A stretch of DNA of 19,688 bases from an uncultured Eubacterium sp. Lineage in GTDB: Bacteria; Bacillota; Clostridia; Lachnospirales; Lachnospiraceae. The position numbers and the translations under genes were made by a program. The notes under the pieces were generated by a model. It saw nothing but the letters and a program-made list of their open reading frames with translations. It made no database searches and was not told where the DNA came from. This document shows, one piece after another, positions 1 to 8,733 of this stretch (its first letter is position 1; each line of letters starts with the position of its first letter). The stretch is taken from NCBI GenBank assembly GCA_900545725.1, contig URAI01000044.1, positions 1 to 19,688 of the forward strand, given 5' to 3'.

Positions 1-54
<54 letters not shown>

Positions 55-135
55 AGAAATCAAAGATTATACATCAAAGATTCCTTTAATATATCGTTTA
101 CATTCAAAACATCCACGTTCCCGCGAACATTTAAT

Positions 136-164
136 ATTTTACCATAGTAATGTAACCACGTCAA
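136..164 (-). promoter_or_regulatory. sigma-A-type promoter of the tRNA-Phe gene
   Basis: On the minus strand TTGACG (159-164) is followed after exactly 17 nt by TAAAAT (136-141). This is a near-consensus housekeeping promoter pointing at the tRNA, whose 5' end at 54 lies about 82 nt below the -10 box. The leader in between holds a short GTTC/GAAC hairpin and a repeated ATCAAAGATT word, with no clear function. The region between the tRNA and trmD (55-250) shows no other gene. Confidence 0.75.
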
Positions 165-250
165 TATTTTTCTATAAATTTATTTTCTTCGCATTCTTAT
201 ACAATCTATTTTTCTTCGCAGACTGCAGGCTTATACTCATTTTTTAAAAC

Positions 251-964
251 TTATTTTTCATTATCTTTTGCACTTTCCTTAATATAAGCCTCATACATAT
301 CAGGTCTGAACTTTTTTGTTCTCTCTAACGACTTCTGATATCTCCACTCTTCCACCTTGCCATGATGCCCTGAAAGAAGTACATCCGGTACTCTCATTCC
401 ATTAAATTCAACCGGTCTTGTATATTGCGGATATTCCAGAAGTCCATTTTCAAAGCTCTCCGTCTCTGCCGATTCAGAATTGTTAAGTACTCCCGGCACA
501 AGCCTTGATATTGTATCTATTACAACCATCGCAGGAAGTTCTCCACCCGTAAGAACATAGTCACCTATTGATACATAATCTGTAACAATCGTTTCCAGTG
601 CTCTCTCATCTATTCCCTCATAATGTCCGCATAGAATCACAAGGTCGTCTTCCTTAGCAAATTCATGCGCCATCTTCTGTGTAAATGTATGTCCCTGCGG
701 TGTCATATATACAACTCTCGGTCTGTGCCCTGATCTTTGTACAATACTGTCAAAAGCTGCACACACAGGCGGTGCCTGCATTACCATTCCGGCACCGCCG
801 CCATAAGGATAATCATCTACCTTCATATGCTTATTAGTAGAAAAATCTCTTATATCCACAGCTTCCACAGACAATAGTCCTTTTTCAATTGCCCTTCCTG
901 TTATGCTCGTGTTAAGTCCATTTGTAATCATATCAGGAAATAATGTCATTACATAAAAATTCAT
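251..964 (-). CDS. trmD: tRNA (guanine-N1-)-methyltransferase TrmD
   Basis: TrmD methylates N1 of G37 next to the anticodon using S-adenosylmethionine, which prevents +1 frameshifting; it works as a cytosolic dimer with a trefoil-knot active site. The 237 residues match the usual length. Visible hallmarks are GGGAGM (55-60), CGHYEGIDER (112-121), SIGDYVLTGGELPA (132-145) forming the knot, and EYPQYTRP (177-184). Arg154 matches the catalytic Arg of E. coli TrmD, but the position aligned with catalytic Asp169 is Glu169, a conservative change that I believe is common in Clostridia. The ATG overlaps the stop of the upstream SGNH gene (TAATG), with GGGAG 10 nt upstream of the start inside that gene, so translation is probably coupled. 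The usual partners rpsP, rimM and rplS are not adjacent. Confidence 0.97.
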   Translation of the reverse strand: MNFYVMTLFPDMITNGLNTSITGRAIEKGLLSVEAVDIRDFSTNKHMKVDDYPYGGGAGMVMQAPPVCAAFDSIVQRSGHRPRVVYMTPQGHTFTQKMAHEFAKEDDLVILCGHYEGIDERALETIVTDYVSIGDYVLTGGELPAMVVIDTISRLVPGVLNNSESAETESFENGLLEYPQYTRPVEFNGMRVPDVLLSGHHGKVEEWRYQKSLERTKKFRPDMYEAYIKESAKDNEK

Positions 965-1884
965 TATTTAACTACTCCCGCTATACCATTAAGAAGAAAT
1001 GGATAATATTCATTATAAATATTGCTTCCATTACCTGTATACTGTGGATTCATGTATCCGCTGGCATCCTTAAATGCTGTTGCAACATCCACATACGTTA
1101 CACTGTTAGAAGGACATGCTGCCATAACAATATTATTAATCTCATCAATCACAGACTGCTTTGCATTAACATTAGCCTTTGCCTCAAACTCCTGTGTAAT
1201 AGGAAGAAGCGATAATACACATACGTTAGTATTAGGACTTGCTGTCTTAATCTGTGAAGCAATTGCCATAATATTTTCCGCTATAGTCTGTGCACTTCTT
1301 GTTCCATAGTTCGCATCATTAAGTCCGACCATTATAAATACCCTTGCCGGTGTAAGCTTGATAATATCATCAAGATATTTCTCAGTCTTATCTGTAGTAT
1401 TATTGCCATCTGCATATATCTGTGCAGAGTCTATATAATTATAATATGCTATTCCGTCAATAATCGAATCACCGATAAATATTGAACCATTATAATAATC
1501 TCTTGATGTATATTCCTGTGCCTGTGCAGGTCCTGCTAATGTTAAAGGTGTAACACCTACTGCCTGTGCTGCATTCGCCATTGTAGTCTGCTGTGTATTA
1601 CCCGCTATAGTTGTCTGTGCTGCATTTCCTGCCACTGTCGTATTCTGCATTGTAGTCTGCTGCGTTATATTCTGCGACTGTGTTGACTGTGTTGTATTAT
1701 TTCCAGCCACCGTTGTCTGTGCAGCACTCTTTTTATCAGTATTATCTGAACTTCCTGTTATTCCTTTATATGCAGCAATACATACCACTACCGCTGCCAC
1801 AACTCCTACACATACATAGACTAAATTCTTATATTTATTCCACATACGCATCTTTTTATTAAGCTTTATCTCATTTTTACCCAT
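964..1884 (-). CDS. membrane-anchored SGNH/GDSL-hydrolase-like protein lacking the usual Asp/His pair
   Basis: A 306-residue protein: short basic N-terminus, one hydrophobic segment (about residues 21-40) acting as signal anchor, then a Thr/Gln/Asn/Ala-rich linker (about 50-120) with repeated QTT and VAGN words, then an extracellular SGNH-type domain. Block I is GDSIIDG (nucleophile Ser) and block III is GLNDAN, giving the Gly/Asn oxyanion residues. The C-terminal block V, normally DGxH, reads NGSNIYNEYYPF, so neither the catalytic Asp nor the His is present where expected. It may be an inactive or divergent member binding cell-wall glycans or acyl groups; substrate is unknown. Upstream Shine-Dalgarno is weak (AGAAAGG, about 15 nt away). 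It lies 44 bp after the amylase gene and overlaps trmD by one base. Confidence 0.8.
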   Translation of the reverse strand: MGKNEIKLNKKMRMWNKYKNLVYVCVGVVAAVVVCIAAYKGITGSSDNTDKKSAAQTTVAGNNTTQSTQSQNITQQTTMQNTTVAGNAAQTTIAGNTQQTTMANAAQAVGVTPLTLAGPAQAQEYTSRDYYNGSIFIGDSIIDGIAYYNYIDSAQIYADGNNTTDKTEKYLDDIIKLTPARVFIMVGLNDANYGTRSAQTIAENIMAIASQIKTASPNTNVCVLSLLPITQEFEAKANVNAKQSVIDEINNIVMAACPSNSVTYVDVATAFKDASGYMNPQYTGNGSNIYNEYYPFLLNGIAGVVK

Positions 1885-1927
1885 CGTATTAATATCCAGC
1901 CTTTCTAATTAATAGTACGTCACCATA

Positions 1928-4042
1928 TTACCATTTCATCTTACGAAGCACAACTGCCGATGTCTTTCTAAGACCAATCTCAAGGCATCCTCCCGGAAGT
2001 GAATATCCTAACCGTTCTGTACTAAAACCGCCATCATAAGTTACCATTACCTGTTCTACATCATCTTTATCAGTAAGTCCTGTCTCCCAGGCCTGTATCT
2101 TTACTCTTCTTTCATCTTCAGAATTATTAACAATTACAATAACTGCATCATCATCTGTAAATCGTCCGTAGGCTATAAGATTATACTGTGCCAGAAGACT
2201 CTTATATGAGCCATGCATAAGTGCAGGGCTCTCCTTATGAACCTTAATCATTGCCTTATGAAATGCTATAAGCTCCTTGTCTTCATGCCCCCACGGATAT
2301 GTTCTTCTGTTATCAGGATCTGTCCAGCCACATACTCCCGCTTCATCACCATAATATATCGTAGGTGCACCCGGCCATGTCATCTGAATTACTACAGCCT
2401 CCATAAAGACATATTTATTAATATTGGCATTAGCTGCCTCTGCACCTGCATATGCCACCCTGCCTACTGTCCTGTTAGTCCTTGTAAGAAATCTTGAATG
2501 GTCATGATTAGACAGCTCATTCATCGATATGGCATAAGCCTGTCCACCCATCCTTGACATATTATGGTGCATAGCTCCAAAGAAATTATCAGCATTGCCA
2601 AGCATATCCTGACGAAATTCATCACTGTGCTTCTGCATACCTGTAAGAAACCATGTTACAGGCTCCATAAATGCATCATAATTCATTATGGTATCCCACT
2701 CACCGCCATGCAGCCAGTTATAAGAATCTCCATAATTTTCTGCAAGAATTATAGCCTGTGGATTAGCTTCTTTAACGGCCTGTCTGAATCTTTTCCAGAA
2801 ATAGTGATTATATTCTTCACTATGTCCTAAATCTGCCGCTACATCCAGTCTCCATCCATCGACATTATACGGAGCAGACACCCATTTTTTTGCAATTCCT
2901 AATATATAATCTTCCAGCGTCTTAGAGTCCTCATAATTAAGCTTAGGAAGCGTATCATGCCCCCACCATCCATCATATGAATTATTATCCGGCCACTGGT
3001 CACTGTAAAACTTAAAGAAATCGTGGTATGGGCTGCTGTAAGACTCATATGCTCCCGGCTCATAATGTTCTTTACTTGAGCTGTATATATGCTCTCTGTC
3101 AAGCCATTTGTTAAACGAACCGCAATGATTAAATACACCATCTATAATAACTTTCATGCCCCTTGAATGGATATGTTGTACAAGGTCTGCAAAATACTTA
3201 TTACCCGCTTCAAGATTAGCCCTGTTAGTTACTCTGTCCTTATATCTTGTCGCATTGACATTATTATTATCTCCCTGTGCGAGCGTTTCTCCATCATCAG
3301 ATACAATAACCCCAAAATGAGGATCTACATAATCATAATCCTGTATATCATACTTATGATTGGACGGCGACACAAATATCGGATTAAGATATATAACATC
3401 GACTCCAAGATCACTAAGATAATCCAGTTTATCCCAGACCCCCTTAAGGTCTCCACCATAAAATTCCCTTATTCCCATTGTCGCAGGGTACTTATTCCAG
3501 TCACTTACACTATTGACATGCTCGCCAATATAACTATATTCATCATTAATTACATTATTGGACTTATCCCCATCATAGAAGCGGTCAACAAATATCTGGT
3601 ACATAACCGCCCCCTTCGCCCACTGTGGCGTACTAAAGCCCGGTATTATCTCAAAATTATAATAAGGATTAAGCTCTTCCTGTGCTCCTATCTGATTATA
3701 ATAACAGGTAGCATTGCCTGACCTTACCTTAAAATAATAATATATCTTATTTTCATCAACATGTATTACAGCTTCATAATAATCGAACTTATAATTACTG
3801 TCCACTTTATTCATCTCATGTTCGACATTATTAATGTATACATATGCCTTATCTACATTATATCTTCCGGTTCTTAACCTGAGCTTTACCTCATCGCCCG
3901 GCTCAGGCTCACACGGACTTCTGAACTTTTCTGTTGCATCACTAAATAATGCTCTGGTATTTAAAATAGGTCTTACATTACACATGTAAAGCAGTTTTTT
4001 CTCATCTTGCGCAAGACTTTCAACTAATTTAACTATTTTCAT
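1928..4042 (-). CDS. GH13 alpha-amylase family enzyme (neopullulanase/cyclomaltodextrinase-like)
   Basis: A glycoside hydrolase expected to cleave alpha-1,4 (perhaps alpha-1,6) bonds of maltodextrins or cyclodextrins. No signal peptide is seen, so it is probably intracellular. An N-terminal beta-rich domain (about 1-135, CBM34-like) precedes the (beta/alpha)8 barrel that begins near VMYQIFVDRFYDGD. Counting from the ATG at 4042, the conserved regions are DGVFNH (D301), GWRLDVA with nucleophile Asp400, LAEN with acid/base Glu435, and NHDHS with Asp514. The region-V motif LPKLN points to subfamily GH13_20. A longer frame opens with TTG at 4063, but the ATG at 4042 has GGGAG 7 nt upstream and is preferred (704 residues). 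A possible cre site lies upstream. Same strand as the SGNH and trmD genes. Confidence 0.93.
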   Translation of the reverse strand: MKIVKLVESLAQDEKKLLYMCNVRPILNTRALFSDATEKFRSPCEPEPGDEVKLRLRTGRYNVDKAYVYINNVEHEMNKVDSNYKFDYYEAVIHVDENKIYYYFKVRSGNATCYYNQIGAQEELNPYYNFEIIPGFSTPQWAKGAVMYQIFVDRFYDGDKSNNVINDEYSYIGEHVNSVSDWNKYPATMGIREFYGGDLKGVWDKLDYLSDLGVDVIYLNPIFVSPSNHKYDIQDYDYVDPHFGVIVSDDGETLAQGDNNNVNATRYKDRVTNRANLEAGNKYFADLVQHIHSRGMKVIIDGVFNHCGSFNKWLDREHIYSSSKEHYEPGAYESYSSPYHDFFKFYSDQWPDNNSYDGWWGHDTLPKLNYEDSKTLEDYILGIAKKWVSAPYNVDGWRLDVAADLGHSEEYNHYFWKRFRQAVKEANPQAIILAENYGDSYNWLHGGEWDTIMNYDAFMEPVTWFLTGMQKHSDEFRQDMLGNADNFFGAMHHNMSRMGGQAYAISMNELSNHDHSRFLTRTNRTVGRVAYAGAEAANANINKYVFMEAVVIQMTWPGAPTIYYGDEAGVCGWTDPDNRRTYPWGHEDKELIAFHKAMIKVHKESPALMHGSYKSLLAQYNLIAYGRFTDDDAVIVIVNNSEDERRVKIQAWETGLTDKDDVEQVMVTYDGGFSTERLGYSLPGGCLEIGLRKTSAVVLRKMKW

Positions 4043-4083
4043 ACACAGACTCCCTTTTCCCAAATAATCACCATATTTAATAC

Positions 4084-4120
4084 ATTATATACCTTAATAT
4101 TATAACGAAAACGCTGTCAA
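4084..4120 (-). promoter_or_regulatory. promoter region of the amylase gene with a candidate cre (CcpA) operator
   Basis: Plus-strand 4106-4119 reads CGAAAACGCTGTCA, matching the catabolite-responsive consensus TGWAARCGNTWWCA at 12 of 14 positions. It overlaps a minus-strand TTGACA (4115-4120). Two TATAAT boxes follow at 4099-4104 and 4084-4089, but neither is 16-18 nt from TTGACA (10 and 25 nt), so the exact promoter is unclear. A CcpA site is biologically sensible before an alpha-glucan hydrolase gene; this is inference from a motif match. Confidence 0.5.
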
Positions 4121-4171
4121 TTCAACCGTCATTTTCATCTTACCCGTAAATTTTTCCATAAAATAAACAGT

Positions 4172-4203
4172 AAAAAGGACAGCCGGGGAAGGCTGTCCTT
4201 TTT
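4172..4203 (-). terminator. intrinsic terminator after ftsH (symmetric, may work both ways)
   Basis: A perfect 13-bp inverted repeat, AAAAAGGACAGCC (4172-4184) and its complement (4191-4203), with loop GGGGAA. The GC core is flanked by A and T runs, so it can end transcription on both strands. Its position between ftsH (ending at 4470) and the amylase start implies it ends the long minus-strand spoVT-ftsH block. Confidence 0.88.
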
Positions 4204-4469
4204 GGAGAAGGTATTTCACTTATTATGGGGTGTAGCAAAAAATATATAATGTATTGGGGGGTTTTTACGTTAATTATAGTAACACTAATGCAATTATAAG
4301 TGTTACCAAATATAACAAAAATCCCATCGTTTTTTTATACATATTTCACAATACATTTTAACAATATTATATACAATAACAATATTGTCCTATTATACTA
4401 TATTTTACTGCTATACTTTCCATCTGCTGTATCCGGCTATACAGCAAGGAATGTTTTATTACAATCTGA
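4204..4469. other. intergenic stretch downstream of ftsH
   Basis: Very AT-rich with no supported gene. The only structure seen is an 8-bp inverted repeat, GTAACACT (4279-4286) and AGTGTTAC (4299-4306), with a 12-nt loop and no T-run. It may be part of the ftsH 3' untranslated region. Together with 4043-4203 (amylase promoter and terminator) this accounts for the gap between the amylase and ftsH. Confidence 0.5.
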
Positions 4470-6380
4470 TTATTCTGCACTATCTGTAAATGTCACGTCA
4501 TCTGTTATTTTATCACCAGACACCTTACTATCAGTTGTCTTATCATCAGATGCCTTATCCTTAAAAAGTGCTTCAAATTCTTCTCTTGTAATTTTTTCTT
4601 TCTCAAGAAGAAGGTCTGCACTCTTTTCAAGCACATCCATATTGTCTGTAATAATCTTTCTTGCCTTTTCATAACATTCATCAATGATATTCTTAACTTC
4701 CATATCAATCTGACCTGCTATATCCTCACCATATGGTCTTGAATGTGCAAGATCTCTTCCTATGAACACTTCATCATTGCTGTCATCATAATTGATAAGC
4801 CCGAGCTTAGACGAAAAGCCATACTTGGTTACCATGGCTCTTGCCGTTTCCGTAGCCTGCTTTATATCCTGTGAAGCACCTGTTGTGATATCATCAAATA
4901 TAAGTTCCTCTGCTATACGGCCACCAAGACTTACAATAATATTCTGAAGCATCTTGCCTCTTGTATTAAACATCTCATCTCTTTCAGGAAGCGGCATAGT
5001 ATAACCTGCTGCACCCATTCCTGTAGGAATTATGGACACTGTATGCACAGGTCCGACATCCGGAAGAAGGTGGAAAAGAATTGCATGTCCTGATTCATGG
5101 TATGCTGTAATCTTCTTTTCTTTTTCAGATATAATCTTACTCTTCTTCTCAACGCCGATACCAACCTTGACAAATGCATATTCAATATCTGAGTTAGAAA
5201 TATATCTTTTCTTTGCTTTTGCTGCATTAATAGCGGCTTCATTAAGAAGGTTCTCAAGATCCGCACCTGTAAAGCCAGCCGTTGTTCTTGCAAGCGATTC
5301 AAAGTCCACATCATCTCCGAGAGGCTTCTTTGCAGCATGTACGTTAAGTATCTCTAAACGTCCCTGTACATCAGGTGCTCCAACTACAACTTTTCTGTCA
5401 AATCTTCCCGGTCTTAATATAGCCGGATCGAGTATATCTATTCTGTTAGTGGCTGCCATAACGATAATTCCTTCATTAACGCCAAATCCATCCATCTCAA
5501 CTAACATCTGGTTAAGTGTCTGTTCACGCTCATCGTGACCGCCACCCATACCTGTTCCTCTTCTTCTTGCTACAGCATCTATCTCGTCAATAAATACGAT
5601 ACATGGAGAATTCTTTTTTGCCTCTTCAAAGAGGTCTCTTACTCTTGATGCACCGACACCTACAAACATCTCTACAAAGTCTGAACCTGATATACTAAAA
5701 AAAGGTACTCCGGCTTCACCGGCAACCGCCTTGGCAAGCAGTGTCTTACCTGTTCCCGGAGGTCCTGTAAGAATAACCCCCTTAGGGATTCTTGCACCAA
5801 GCTCTGTATACTTTGCCGGATTCTTAAGAAAATCTACAATCTCTTCTAATTCTTCCTTTTCTTCATGCAGACCTGCTACATTCTTAAATGTAACCTGTCT
5901 TCCCATATCATCTATAAGCTTTGCCCTGCTCTTACCAAAATTCATCATCTTGGCACTTGTTCCACCACCAGACTGTCTTGAAGTCAAAAATACAATAAGT
6001 CCTATAGTTATCACACACATGATAATCGGCCAGAGCATATTTATCCATGTACTCTGTCTTACTACGTCTTTAACCTCATAATCAACACTGCTGTTATCAA
6101 GAAATGCCTCTACCTCATTGATATCTGATACATTAAGAACCTTTTCATTTGTTCCTGAAGCTGTAAATTTAACAGTAAGAACCCCTGTTGGGACTTCAGA
6201 ATTCTGCTTAATTACTACACTTGCAACATTCCCTTTTTCAACATCGCTTTTAAAATTCTTATACGTATATCCCGATGTTGTTGAAGACATTCTGGTAAAT
6301 ACCATATAAAATATTGCTATAATTGCTAACAATATAACATACATACCAAAGCCGCCAAATCTGCTTTTGTTATTATTCAT
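4470..6380 (-). CDS. ftsH: ATP-dependent zinc metalloprotease FtsH
   Basis: Membrane-bound hexameric AAA+ protease that degrades misfolded membrane proteins and short-lived regulators. The 636 residues show a first membrane segment (about 11-28), an extracytoplasmic domain, a second membrane segment (about 112-131), then the AAA module with Walker A GPPGTGKT (206-213), Walker B CIVFIDEIDA and the second region of homology ATNRIDILDPAILRPGR. The zinc-binding HESGH lies at 428-432. The tail (about 605-636) is a low-complexity Asp/Lys/Thr run with repeated D-K-x-T-D words. The ATG is preceded by GGGAGG at ideal spacing. It follows hpt by 147 nt, the standard tilS-hpt-ftsH order, and is the last gene of the block before the terminator at 4172-4203. 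Confidence 0.98.
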   Translation of the reverse strand: MNNNKSRFGGFGMYVILLAIIAIFYMVFTRMSSTTSGYTYKNFKSDVEKGNVASVVIKQNSEVPTGVLTVKFTASGTNEKVLNVSDINEVEAFLDNSSVDYEVKDVVRQSTWINMLWPIIMCVITIGLIVFLTSRQSGGGTSAKMMNFGKSRAKLIDDMGRQVTFKNVAGLHEEKEELEEIVDFLKNPAKYTELGARIPKGVILTGPPGTGKTLLAKAVAGEAGVPFFSISGSDFVEMFVGVGASRVRDLFEEAKKNSPCIVFIDEIDAVARRRGTGMGGGHDEREQTLNQMLVEMDGFGVNEGIIVMAATNRIDILDPAILRPGRFDRKVVVGAPDVQGRLEILNVHAAKKPLGDDVDFESLARTTAGFTGADLENLLNEAAINAAKAKKRYISNSDIEYAFVKVGIGVEKKSKIISEKEKKITAYHESGHAILFHLLPDVGPVHTVSIIPTGMGAAGYTMPLPERDEMFNTRGKMLQNIIVSLGGRIAEELIFDDITTGASQDIKQATETARAMVTKYGFSSKLGLINYDDSNDEVFIGRDLAHSRPYGEDIAGQIDMEVKNIIDECYEKARKIITDNMDVLEKSADLLLEKEKITREEFEALFKDKASDDKTTDSKVSGDKITDDVTFTDSAE

Positions 6381-6527
6381 CTCTTCCTCCCTTTTATGTT
6401 ATATTTGCCTTTACGGCTTATTACTGCATTTCCTGCCGGAATATCAATTCTTATGTCCTGTCATCACTCTATTGTGAAAATGCAGTGAGAAATTCATTCA
6501 TCCTGTTTCCCATCCTGCTGCTGTTCT

Positions 6528-7067
6528 TTACAGCTTTAATACTCCGATGTATGGAAGATTTCTGTATCTCTGGTCATAATCAAGACCATAACCTACAACA
6601 AATTCATCAGGAATAACAAAGCCGTTATACTCAACATCAATATCAACTTCTCTCCTGTCAGGCTTGCTAAGAAGCGTACATATCTTAAGTGACTTAGGAT
6701 GTCTTTCCTGTAACATAGGCACAAGTCTTGCAAGCGTATTACCCGAATCTATAATATCCTCTACAATAATTACATGCTCATCTTCAATACTCTCATCAAG
6801 TTCTTTTTTTATCTTAATGTCGCCGCTTGATGCCGTACCGCTTCCATAGCTTGAAACCTGCATAAAATCAAGCATTACAGGAACTGTTATTCTCTTTGCC
6901 AGTTCACATGTAAAAAATATGCTTCCCTTAAGTATGCATATCAGCTTGACATAACTTCCTTCATAATCCTTACTTATCTGTTCTGCAAGCTCGCATACCC
7001 TCTTTTGTAATTTTTCTTCCGGTATCATTACGCTGATATCATGTTTTTGCAATACTTTCTCGTTCAT
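6528..7067 (-). CDS. hpt: hypoxanthine phosphoribosyltransferase
   Basis: Purine salvage enzyme that joins hypoxanthine or guanine to PRPP to form IMP or GMP. The 179-residue length is standard. It shows the pyrophosphate loop LKGS (47-50), the flexible-loop region SSYGSGTASSGDIKI (72-86) and the PRPP-binding signature VEDIIDSGNT (102-111), followed by the C-terminal purine-binding part with VGYGLDYDQRYRNLPYIGVL. It sits between tilS (42 nt upstream) and ftsH, as in Bacillus and most Firmicutes. The Shine-Dalgarno is modest (AAAGGA, about 14 nt from the ATG). Confidence 0.97.
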   Translation of the reverse strand: MNEKVLQKHDISVMIPEEKLQKRVCELAEQISKDYEGSYVKLICILKGSIFFTCELAKRITVPVMLDFMQVSSYGSGTASSGDIKIKKELDESIEDEHVIIVEDIIDSGNTLARLVPMLQERHPKSLKICTLLSKPDRREVDIDVEYNGFVIPDEFVVGYGLDYDQRYRNLPYIGVLKL

Positions 7068-7109
7068 AACTGCCGTTTTATCCTTTCTTTAATCTTATAT
7101 CTTTTAAAA

Positions 7110-8717
7110 TTATTGTGTACTGATGACAGCTCTTATTATATGTGACGATTCTTTATCAACTCTGGCAGATTCACCTCTTCTTATGCCACACATCCATAAT
7201 ATATCATTGCCATCTGCAAGCAGGAGTACATTCTGTCTGTATTCACTGGGAACTTTTCTGTCCACAAGTTCTTTTTTAAGCTTTTTGCTTCTTCCATCAA
7301 CATTGACCCTGATATAATCACCAACAGTCTTATTTCTTATTACCAGTACAGAATCTAATCTATCGCAATCAAAGTAAATAGTATAACTATTATTTCCGTT
7401 TTTTTCAAGTGTTAACACCCTGTCAAATGTAATTTTCTCAATAAAGGTCATTTTACTGCCATGAATATAACAATAATCATTAATATCAACCGTTATTGTA
7501 TCTCCTAAAGCGAGCCTGACCAATCTGTCTTTTTCAATACAATCATATTGTAAACCACTTTTACCATCAGCAGTATGCGCATCATATGCACCATTAAATG
7601 CTGCTGTCAGGCTGCTGCTCTTTTTATTTTCACAGATGCCGGCTGACTGTATATCATAAACAGTACCGTTGCCATCTATATTATTATTGTATATATACTC
7701 ATTATTATTATCAGAATTAACCTGTCTCTTATACATTGATATACAATTATATTTTCTTTTGGCAATAATTGAATAAGGCATATCAATCTGTCTGCCTGTC
7801 TGCATATCAGCAAGTGATACCACCGCCATTATATGTGTCTTATAAACATCCTTTAAATGTCCTGCAATCATACCTATTACACGCCTTATTACATATCGTA
7901 ACAGAAATCTGTCACAGTCACCGCTTATATCAATATCTGCTCCTGTCACATTACCTGCACTATCATATTCTACAGTTACACGCTCATTATACAACCTGTC
8001 TGCCTGCGCCGATATATACTCCTCTGCTTCTGATATATCCTGTGCTGCCATACATATATGCTGCGGTGCCTGTCTGTTGATATTATTCTGTATAAATGGA
8101 ATTAATGTGTTTCGTAATTTATTTCTCGTATAATCATTATCAAGATTAGTGCTGTCGGTTATATAATCCTGTGCACATTCTTTAAGAAAGCTCTCTATCT
8201 GTTGTCTGTCAACACATAAAAGTGGTCTTATTATATTATCCCTTACCGGCTTAATACCTGATATTCCTGCGAGAGAACTTCCTCTGAACATATTCATAAG
8301 AACAGTCTCTGCCTGATCATTCATATGATGTGCCACAGCTATTCTTGAATTGCCCTGCATTGAAGCTGCCACCTCATTAAATATCCGGTATCTTTCTATT
8401 CGTCCTGCCTCCTCCTCTGACAATCCCTGCTCTTTTACAAGCTTCGGAATATCAATGTGGACTGTTTTACATTCAACACCAAGACCTTTACAGAAATCCA
8501 TTGCAAATCTTTCATCTCTTGAGGCTTCTTCTCCTCTTATGCCATGATTGACATGTACACCTGTAAGCTTTATAGGATATCTTCCAAGCTTAATTATCCT
8601 TGTAAGTACCAGCATAAGACATACCGAATCTGCCCCGCCGGATATTCCTGCAATTATATTATTGCAGCCGTCAAACATATTATTCTGTTTTATAAATCTA
8701 TATACTTTTTCTACCAT
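7110..8717 (-). CDS. tilS: tRNA(Ile)-lysidine synthase TilS
   Basis: TilS ligates lysine to C34 of the CAU-anticodon tRNA-Ile in an ATP-dependent reaction, changing its decoding from AUG to AUA. The N-terminal PP-loop SGGADS is at 26-31 when counted from the ATG at 8717, followed by GVHVNHGIRGEEASRDE and VAHHMNDQAETVLM. The C-terminal domain ends near residue 535, somewhat long for the family. Most of the excess is a low-complexity insert (about 333-396) rich in Asn, Asp and Ser, just before the C-terminal substrate-binding domain. A frame from a TTG at 8753 would overlap spoIIE by 20 nt. The ATG at 8717 fits family N-termini (MVEKVYRFI) and lies 16 nt after the spoIIE stop, though without a good Shine-Dalgarno, suggesting translational coupling. 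Confidence 0.95.
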   Translation of the reverse strand: MVEKVYRFIKQNNMFDGCNNIIAGISGGADSVCLMLVLTRIIKLGRYPIKLTGVHVNHGIRGEEASRDERFAMDFCKGLGVECKTVHIDIPKLVKEQGLSEEEAGRIERYRIFNEVAASMQGNSRIAVAHHMNDQAETVLMNMFRGSSLAGISGIKPVRDNIIRPLLCVDRQQIESFLKECAQDYITDSTNLDNDYTRNKLRNTLIPFIQNNINRQAPQHICMAAQDISEAEEYISAQADRLYNERVTVEYDSAGNVTGADIDISGDCDRFLLRYVIRRVIGMIAGHLKDVYKTHIMAVVSLADMQTGRQIDMPYSIIAKRKYNCISMYKRQVNSDNNNEYIYNNNIDGNGTVYDIQSAGICENKKSSSLTAAFNGAYDAHTADGKSGLQYDCIEKDRLVRLALGDTITVDINDYCYIHGSKMTFIEKITFDRVLTLEKNGNNSYTIYFDCDRLDSVLVIRNKTVGDYIRVNVDGRSKKLKKELVDRKVPSEYRQNVLLLADGNDILWMCGIRRGESARVDKESSHIIRAVISTQ

Positions 8718-8733
8718 AAGAATAATTATATTA

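Noticed and set aside
3167..3721. 184-codon plus-strand frame opposite the amylase gene
   Set aside because: Antisense to the conserved GH13 barrel; the Ile/Tyr-rich product reflects complementary codon bias.
5032..5538. Long plus-strand frame opposite ftsH
   Set aside because: It is the antisense shadow of a highly conserved FtsH domain and has no ribosome-binding site or recognisable family.
6381..6527. Terminator after hpt
   Set aside because: A GCTGT/ACAGC stem is present at the hpt end, but no T-run follows on the coding strand, so ftsH is probably reached by read-through.
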